From an uncultured Collinsella sp. (GTDB lineage: Bacteria > Actinomycetota > Coriobacteriia > Coriobacteriales > Coriobacteriaceae), in assembly GCA_934650095.1 (NCBI GenBank), contig CAKUFT010000039.1, positions 1 to 13,468 of the forward strand: a DNA stretch of 13,468 bases. The letters are read 5' to 3'. Both the position numbers and the translations under genes were made by a program. Positions within the stretch are counted from its first letter, which is position 1, and each line of letters begins with the position of its first letter. Positions 1-4,183 of this stretch are shown here, piece after piece. Below the pieces are notes generated by a model. It was not told the origin of the DNA. It did no database searches and saw nothing but the letters and a program-made list of their open reading frames with translations.

Positions 1-2
1 GA

Positions 3-725
3 ATGCTCAAGATTATTGCCTGCGACGACGACGTCGCTTTTCTAGATAGACTGCACCGGATGATCGACCGTTGGTCGAGCGAGACGGGCACGGCGGTCGA
101 CGTTGCGCTCGCCACGCGCGGCGAGGACCTGCTGGCCCGCCACGCCGCGTCGCGCGCCGACATCATCCTGCTCGATATGATCATGCCGCTCGTCAACGGC
201 ATGGACACCGCACGCGAGCTGCGCCAGTCCGATACCGCCGTGCGCCTGGTGTTCCTCACCTCGTCGCCCGAGTTTGCGCTGGAGTCCTACGAGGTCCGTG
301 CCTTCGACTACCTGCTCAAGCCCGTGGCATACGAGCGCCTGGCGCAGCTGCTCGACGAGCTTTCGAGCATGCGCCCGTCGGCGACCGACGAGCTCGTCAT
401 CAAAACGTCTTTTGGCTACCATGCCCTGCGCCTGTCCGACATCGAATATGCCGAGGCGCGCAACAAGCACGTGGTCTTCCATCTGCGCGACGGACGCGAT
501 ATCGAGGCGCTCGAGTCGTTCCGCAGCGTCGAGGACCGCTTGGCGCAGAACGCGGTCTTCTTTAAATGCCATCGCAGCTACCAGGTCAACCTGCGCAACA
601 TCGATCATTTCGATCGGACGGAGATCGTCATGCGCTCGGGCGCGAGCATTCCGCTTTCGCGCAGCAGCAAGCAGGGATTCCAGGACGCCTACTTTGCGGT
701 GCGCTTTGAGGGCGGGAGGCGCTGA
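3..725 (+). CDS. LytTR-family response regulator (AgrA/VirR-like)
   Basis: A cytoplasmic DNA-binding response regulator of 240 residues, partner of the kinase that follows. The receiver domain spans about residues 2-120. It shows the acidic cluster D8-D9-D10, phospho-acceptor D58 in the LLDMIMP motif, T86 in FLTS, and K106 in the YLLKP motif. The LytTR DNA-binding domain spans about 128-232, with the family signature FFKCHRSYQVN at 187-197. The length is normal for the family. The ATG lies at base 3 and gives the usual MLKIIACDDD beginning, but any Shine-Dalgarno sequence is outside the window, so the start is likely rather than proven. Its TGA overlaps the next ATG by one base, so the two are translationally coupled. 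The family usually controls peptide-pheromone, bacteriocin or cell-surface genes; the target here cannot be seen. Confidence 0.93.
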   Translation: MLKIIACDDDVAFLDRLHRMIDRWSSETGTAVDVALATRGEDLLARHAASRADIILLDMIMPLVNGMDTARELRQSDTAVRLVFLTSSPEFALESYEVRAFDYLLKPVAYERLAQLLDELSSMRPSATDELVIKTSFGYHALRLSDIEYAEARNKHVVFHLRDGRDIEALESFRSVEDRLAQNAVFFKCHRSYQVNLRNIDHFDRTEIVMRSGASIPLSRSSKQGFQDAYFAVRFEGGRR

Positions 726-2002
726 TGCCTGCATCGGTCGAAATGGTTCTTTGGGCGATTCACCACGCCACGACGCTGCTCTTTGGCGTTTTTGCCTCGG
801 CAGCGCTCTGCGGTGTCGAAATCAATCGACGCCATGCGCTCGAATTGCTGGGGATCGGTGCCGCAACCGGCGCCGCCTTCTCGATCGCTAACGCCGTTGG
901 CGGTGAGCTGTTTGCGCGGCAGGCTTACCCGCTCGTCGTGCACCTGCCGCTTATCGTCTACCTATGCGGGCGCTACCGCTTAAGTCCGCTGCTCGCGGCA
1001 TTGGGCGTCACCAGTGCCTACCTGAGCTGCCAGTTTAGCAACTGGATGGGTATCGCCGCATTCGCAGTCACCGACTCGCAGGTTGCATACTACCTTGCGC
1101 GCATTGCGACCACGCTCGGCGTCTTTGCCGTCCTCCTGCACTGGGCCGGCGATATCGGCCCGCGCCTGGCGATTAAAAGCCCCACCGAGCTGGGCATTCT
1201 TTTAATTCTGCCGCTCGTCTACTACATTTTTGACTATGCCACCAACGTCTACACCACGCTGTTCCACTCGGGCTCGGTGGTGACCGTTGAGTTTTTGGCC
1301 TTTGCCCTTTGCGCCTTCTACCTTATGTTTCTCGCCGTCTACCTGCGCGAATACGAAGCAAAGGAAGTCGCTGAGCGTGAGCGATGGATGCTCGAGACGC
1401 GCGACAACTCCGCCATCAAAGAGCTCGAGGCCTGGCGCCAATCCGGACGCGAGCTGTCGATTCTTCGCCACGACATGCGGCACTTCCTGCGCGGCCTGGC
1501 CGTTTTAATTGAGGAGGGCCACACCGACGAAGCGCTCGATCGCATCGATGAGCTCTGCGAGACCAACGACCGCACCGCCGTGCGCCGCTACTGCGCCAAC
1601 GAGACCGTCAACATCGTGCTTTCGTCATTTAGCTCGGACATCAACAAACACGGTATCACCGCCGACCTGCGCGCCGCCGTGCCCGAAACCGTTCGCGTGA
1701 GCGATGCCGACCTGTTCAGCGTACTTTCGAATGCCCTGGAAAATGCCATCATCGCCGCAAGCGCCGCCCCCGAAGGCAAACGCTTTGTCGACCTCGACCT
1801 GCGGCTTGAGGACGGCCAGCTGCTGCTTTTGGTTTCCAACACGTTTGGACGCGCGCCGCGCATGGTCGACGGCATGCCCGTGACCCAACACGCCGGCCAT
1901 GGCTTTGGCACCAAGAGCATCAAGCTTGCCGTAGAGCGCATGAACGGCAACTGCCAGTTCCGCATCAACGGTGACCGATTTGAGCTGCGCGCTGTGATGT
2001 AG
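725..2002 (+). CDS. GHKL-type sensor histidine kinase (AgrC/ComD-like)
   Basis: A membrane sensor kinase of 425 residues. Residues 6 to about 210 hold roughly six or seven hydrophobic segments. A charged, probably coiled-coil linker follows at about 212-245 (LREYEAKEVAERERW). The phospho-acceptor box is LRHDMRH, with H249 as the likely acceptor. The GHKL ATPase domain has an N box, NALEN (336-340), and a G box, GHGFGTKS (391-398). The spacing between H249 and the ATPase domain is short, as in the AgrC/CitA-like group. It starts by a one-base overlap with the stop of the LytTR regulator, so the pair is one operon. The multi-pass sensor suggests a peptide or small-molecule signal at the membrane. 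That is inference, since no pheromone precursor or AgrB-like protease lies within the window. Confidence 0.93.
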   Translation: MPASVEMVLWAIHHATTLLFGVFASAALCGVEINRRHALELLGIGAATGAAFSIANAVGGELFARQAYPLVVHLPLIVYLCGRYRLSPLLAALGVTSAYLSCQFSNWMGIAAFAVTDSQVAYYLARIATTLGVFAVLLHWAGDIGPRLAIKSPTELGILLILPLVYYIFDYATNVYTTLFHSGSVVTVEFLAFALCAFYLMFLAVYLREYEAKEVAERERWMLETRDNSAIKELEAWRQSGRELSILRHDMRHFLRGLAVLIEEGHTDEALDRIDELCETNDRTAVRRYCANETVNIVLSSFSSDINKHGITADLRAAVPETVRVSDADLFSVLSNALENAIIAASAAPEGKRFVDLDLRLEDGQLLLLVSNTFGRAPRMVDGMPVTQHAGHGFGTKSIKLAVERMNGNCQFRINGDRFELRAVM

Positions 2003-2065
2003 GGGCGCGATGCGCGGCTTATGGCGCGGCTCAACCGCCCGGGTCGCCTTGCCGGCGCAGGCCTG

Positions 2066-2641
2066 CTACAGCGGAGCCGCCGCCGGGGTCAGCTGCTTAA
2101 TGTAGGCCCACATGCGCTGCTTGGCGGCCTTGTCGGCGAGCGCCGCCTCAAAGCCATCGAGCGCGAGTACGCGGCGGCCCTGCACGTGGGCGACCAGGCC
2201 GGGCTTGAGCATGGCGGTGTCGAAGTCATCGATTGCCACGAGCATATCGGCATAGGTCTCGCGCATGACATCGGCCGCGCTGTTGTCAAGCAGCAGCACC
2301 GCTTCGGGGTCCAGGGCCTCCAGCGCCTCGCGGAACAGCTCACACGGCAGGGCCTCGCCCACCGCGACCGTCCCGTCGCCCGCGCCGGCAACGCTTGCCA
2401 GCGCGCAGAAATCCTCGGGCGCATAACCGATGGCCCCGAGCGCCTTGCGCAGCGCGGCACCATCCGCGCCGGCGGCAAGCTCGCCGCCTGAGCGCTCGGC
2501 CTCATCCAAATCGCCTTTGACCAGCACGATCGGCGAGCACGCATTGCCCGCGATGCGCACGCCACGCGCCGCAAGCGACGCGAGCTCCTGCTCGGTGGCC
2601 TGGGCGATGACTTCTTTTTTCTGGCTTTGTGACGTGGGCAT
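2066..2641 (-). CDS. Hypothetical protein, possibly a degenerate uracil-DNA-glycosylase-superfamily relative
   Basis: A 191-residue soluble protein convergent with the sensor kinase. I chose the ATG at 2641 because GGAGAG stands 3 bases upstream of it; the ATG at 2671 overlaps a TATAAT-like -10 box and is more likely promoter. Several stretches recall the UDG superfamily: CSPIVLVKGDLDEAERSGG (about 35-53) sits where family 4/5 enzymes have a Gly-Glu-rich motif, the LFREALEALDPEAVLLL region (about 104-120) sits where they have a conserved central strand, and the C-terminus KQRMWAYIKQL resembles their final helix. The catalytic GEAPG-type loop and the His-Pro-Ser/Ala motif are not recognisable, so glycosylase activity is doubtful. 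The fold assignment is inference; that it is a real gene is better supported, by its ribosome site, codon use and length. Confidence 0.75.
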   Translation of the reverse strand: MPTSQSQKKEVIAQATEQELASLAARGVRIAGNACSPIVLVKGDLDEAERSGGELAAGADGAALRKALGAIGYAPEDFCALASVAGAGDGTVAVGEALPCELFREALEALDPEAVLLLDNSAADVMRETYADMLVAIDDFDTAMLKPGLVAHVQGRRVLALDGFEAALADKAAKQRMWAYIKQLTPAAAPL

Positions 2642-2669
2642 GCGCTCTCCAATCGTTTGCGTGCCCACC

Positions 2670-2675
2670 ATTATA
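2670..2675 (-). promoter_or_regulatory. -10 box of the UDG-like gene
   Basis: The minus strand reads TATAAT here, 28 bases upstream of the chosen ATG at 2641. No good -35 hexamer sits 16-18 bases further upstream. It lies back to back with the probable thioredoxin promoter, so 2642-2777 is a divergent promoter region. Confidence 0.45.
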
Positions 2676-2717
2676 TAAAAGAGCCGCCCGCGAGTGGTTG
2701 CTTTGCGGGCCGCTGGG

Positions 2718-2723
2718 TATAAG
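2718..2723 (+). promoter_or_regulatory. Probable -10 box of trxA
   Basis: TATAAG lies 54 bases upstream of the trxA start. A clear -35 is missing: TGGTTG at 2695-2700 has 17-bp spacing but matches poorly. If used, transcription would start near 2730, placing the palindrome at 2743-2759 in the early leader. Confidence 0.35.
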
Positions 2724-2742
2724 CACGGTCGTACTGAGTTTT

Positions 2743-2759
2743 ACGCGGCTGAGCCGCGT
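2743..2759. promoter_or_regulatory. Perfect palindrome in the trxA leader
   Basis: ACGCGGCT-G-AGCCGCGT: 8-bp arms around one central base, ending 6 bases before the GGAGG ribosome site of trxA. The one-base centre fits a dimeric-repressor operator better than an RNA hairpin, although a shorter 6-7 bp hairpin could also form and hinder ribosome binding. The role is inferred from position only. Confidence 0.4.
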
Positions 2760-2777
2760 CACATTATGGAGGTCACC

Positions 2778-3098
2778 ATGGCTGACATTAAGCAGATTAC
2801 CCCCGAGAACTTCGATTCCATCGTTAACGGCAGCCTGCCCGTGCTGGTCGATTTTTGGGCACCGTGGTGCGGGCCCTGCCGATCGCTCTCGCCCATCGTT
2901 GACGAGGTTGCCGATGAGCTGGCGGGCAAGCTTGCCGTTGCCAAATGCAACGTCGACGACAATCAGGACCTGGCCATGAAGTATGGCGTCATGAGCATCC
3001 CCACGCTGATCGTCTTTAAGAACGGCGAAGAGGTCGACCGCTCGGTCGGTGCCTTACCCAAGGCAAGGCTTCAGGCGCTGCTGGAGAAGCATCTGTAA
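2778..3098 (+). CDS. trxA: Thioredoxin
   Basis: A 106-residue cytoplasmic dithiol-disulfide oxidoreductase, full length for the classic single-domain family. The active site WCGPC is at residues 30-34 (C31, C34), preceded by the usual VDFWAP strand. The cis-proline loop is SIPT with P75, and the downstream strand reads LIVFKNGEEV. The start is the ATG at 2778, with GGAGGT 4-9 bases upstream; an in-frame ATG at 2766 overlaps that ribosome site and is rejected. Thioredoxin recycles disulfides in reductases and protein substrates using a thioredoxin reductase not seen here. It appears to be a single-gene transcript, with its own upstream -10-like box and a strong terminator at 3210-3247. It lies beside the nickel genes but need not be functionally tied to them. 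Confidence 0.97.
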   Translation: MADIKQITPENFDSIVNGSLPVLVDFWAPWCGPCRSLSPIVDEVADELAGKLAVAKCNVDDNQDLAMKYGVMSIPTLIVFKNGEEVDRSVGALPKARLQALLEKHL

Positions 3099-3125
3099 TA
3101 CGCCTGTTACGTATCTGCCGTCCAT

Positions 3126-3144
3126 GAGCGGTTTTGCACCGCTC
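3126..3144 (+). other. Small hairpin downstream of trxA
   Basis: GAGCGGT-TTTGC-ACCGCTC: a perfect 7-bp stem with a 5-base loop, 28 bases past the trxA stop. No T-run follows, so it is more likely a 3'-UTR stabiliser than a terminator. The remainder of 3099-3318 holds only this hairpin, the terminator at 3210 and the leader of the next gene. Confidence 0.4.
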
Positions 3145-3209
3145 GCCGGAGCGCCGGGTGCAGGGCGCGCGACCACGGATAGTATGGAAGACACAAACAG
3201 CCCCCAGTG

Positions 3210-3247
3210 AACGGGTGCGGGTCAGACGGACTCGCACCCGTTTTCTT
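3210..3247 (+). terminator. Intrinsic terminator after trxA
   Basis: AACGGGTGCGGGTC pairs with GACTCGCACCCGTT across a 5-base loop (AGACG), giving a 14-bp stem with one G-U pair. The following bases read TTCTT. It lies 111 bases beyond the trxA stop and 72 bases before the next gene, so it separates the two transcripts. Confidence 0.85.
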
Positions 3248-3274
3248 ATGCGGCGGCGCTCAGGGCGGGCGTAG

Positions 3275-3280
3275 TAGAAT
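3275..3280 (+). promoter_or_regulatory. Possible -10 box of the 82-residue protein/nikR pair
   Basis: TAGAAT lies 38 bases upstream of the ATG at 3319 and just after the trxA terminator, the only place a promoter for this pair could sit. No convincing -35 or NikR-type dyad (GTATGA/TCATAC in E. coli) is visible beside it. Confidence 0.3.
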
Positions 3281-3318
3281 CTGAACCACTGGATTGCCCC
3301 GTACAAAAGGAGATTCCC

Positions 3319-3567
3319 ATGCATGACGTTGGAATGAACATGAGCCAGCTTGCCATGAGCGTCAAGCAGGTCGACGACACCATCGAGCTCGCTCACGAGT
3401 GGAGCCATCAGCTGCTGCATGCGACCGAGAACTTTGACATGGAGCGCATCGGCGCCAAGCTCGAAGCCGCCATGGCCGCGCTGCACGAGGCGCATGCCGC
3501 GCTCGAGGGCTACGAGGACGCCATCGAGGCCGACCACAACTCCGTCGGCTCTGTGAAGCTGGTGTAA
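3319..3567 (+). CDS. Small His-rich helical protein of unknown function, coupled to nikR
   Basis: An 82-residue acidic protein that I do not recognise. It begins MHDVGMNMSQ, after AAAAGGAG 7 bases upstream of the ATG, a good ribosome site. From about residue 8 to 75 it is predicted by eye to be almost all alpha-helix, with regular hydrophobic spacing and no proline in that stretch. Histidines fall at H2, H26, H30, H34, H55 and H58; the motif AHEWSHQLLH puts three of them four residues apart on one helical face. No Cys, signal peptide or membrane segment is seen. One base separates its TAA from the GTG of nikR, and nikR has little ribosome site of its own, so this gene is probably the leading cistron of a coupled pair. 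A role in nickel binding or as a NikR partner is only inference from context. Confidence 0.85.
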   Translation: MHDVGMNMSQLAMSVKQVDDTIELAHEWSHQLLHATENFDMERIGAKLEAAMAALHEAHAALEGYEDAIEADHNSVGSVKLV

Positions 3568-3568
3568 C

Positions 3569-4081
3569 GTGGCCGAGCACGAGCACGCGCACGGCTGCGA
3601 GCACGTACATGTTCACGGCGCGGGTGCCGAGGCGAGCTGTCGATGCAGTGGCTCCAGCTCCGAGCTGGTCCGCTTTTCGGTCACCGCGCCCGATGACCTG
3701 CTTCGTCGCTTTGACGAGCAGATCGCGCGCCGCGGTGACGTGGCCAACCGCTCCGAGGCCGTGCGCGACCTGATTCGCGCCTCGATCGCCAAGGAGCAGA
3801 TGCGCACGCCCGACGAACAAGTCATCGGTTCGCTCACCATGATTTACGACCATCACACCGGCGACCTGACGCGCCGCCTGGACGAGGTGCAGCACGACTA
3901 CACCGACGAGATCGTCTCGACCATGCATGTGCACCTGGATCACCACAACTGCCTGGAGATTCTGGCGCTCAAGGGTCGCGGCGAGCGCGTCTACGAGCTG
4001 GCCGACCGCCTGCTGGGCCTGCGCGGCGTTAAGCACGGCGAGCTCACGTGTGCAGCCACCGGGCAAAGTCTAGAACTGTAG
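3569..4081 (+). CDS. nikR: Nickel-responsive transcriptional regulator NikR with His/Cys-rich N-terminal extension
   Basis: A 170-residue cytoplasmic metalloregulator that binds DNA when Ni(II)-loaded and usually represses nickel uptake. The ribbon-helix-helix domain is at about 33-75 (VRFSVTAPDDLLRRFDE, NRSEAVRDLIR). The C-terminal ACT-like tetramerisation domain is at about 85-165. The four ligands of the high-affinity Ni site align with E. coli H76, H87, H89 and C95: here H109, H120, H122 and C128 (QHDY, MHVHL, HNCLEI). Usual NikR proteins are about 130-150 residues; this one has an extra leader of about 32 residues with six His (4, 6, 8, 12, 14, 16) and three Cys (10, 24, 26). The start is GTG at 3569: an in-frame TGA lies just upstream and the first in-frame ATG is residue 78, inside the domain. 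Translation probably depends on reinitiation after the upstream gene. Confidence 0.95.
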   Translation: MAEHEHAHGCEHVHVHGAGAEASCRCSGSSSELVRFSVTAPDDLLRRFDEQIARRGDVANRSEAVRDLIRASIAKEQMRTPDEQVIGSLTMIYDHHTGDLTRRLDEVQHDYTDEIVSTMHVHLDHHNCLEILALKGRGERVYELADRLLGLRGVKHGELTCAATGQSLEL

Positions 4082-4084
4082 CGC

Positions 4085-4164
4085 ACCTGCCAAAAAGGGA
4101 CAGGTTTGTTTTGGCAGGTCTAACGTTTTACCTACCAAAATAAACCTGTCCCTTTTTGGTCGGT
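4085..4164. repeat. Pair of inverted REP-like hairpin units (BIME-like element)
   Basis: Two 35-bp units face each other across a 10-base spacer (4120-4129). Unit 1 (4085-4119) is itself a hairpin: ACCTGCCAAAA pairs perfectly with TTTTGGCAGGT. Unit 2 (4130-4164) is its inverted copy: ACCTACCAAAA pairs with TTTTGGTCGGT at 10 of 11 positions. Between the arms of each unit is the core AGGGACAGGTTTR. The 30-base stretch 4090-4119 matches the reverse complement of 4130-4159 with two differences, so the whole can fold as a single long stem. It fills nearly all of the gap between nikR and hypF, ending 19 bases before the hypF start. This architecture is typical of REP/BIME elements mobilised by RAYT (Y1 transposase) proteins; none is encoded in the window. 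It could also act as an attenuator between nikR and hypF. Confidence 0.8.
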
Positions 4165-4183
4165 TTTGATGAGGGAGAGCCGC

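Noticed and set aside
2021..2491. A long plus-strand reading frame of 156 codons
   Set aside because: It is antisense to the UDG-like gene, has no ribosome site and no recognisable protein features; the minus-strand gene has both a -10 box and a ribosome site.
3109..3118. TACGTATCTG downstream of trxA, identical to part of the hypF element end
   Set aside because: Only 10 bases match and the rest of the 26-bp end is absent, so chance is likely; it could at most be a worn remnant.
3184..3210. A tiny reading frame, MEDTNSPQ, directly before the terminator at 3210, like an attenuator leader peptide
   Set aside because: Its ribosome site is weak, it has no codon run that would sense an amino acid, and the hairpin is fully explained as the trxA terminator.
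4085..4164. A CRISPR repeat pair
   Set aside because: The two units are in opposite orientation with a 10-base spacer, and there are only two; no cas gene is present.
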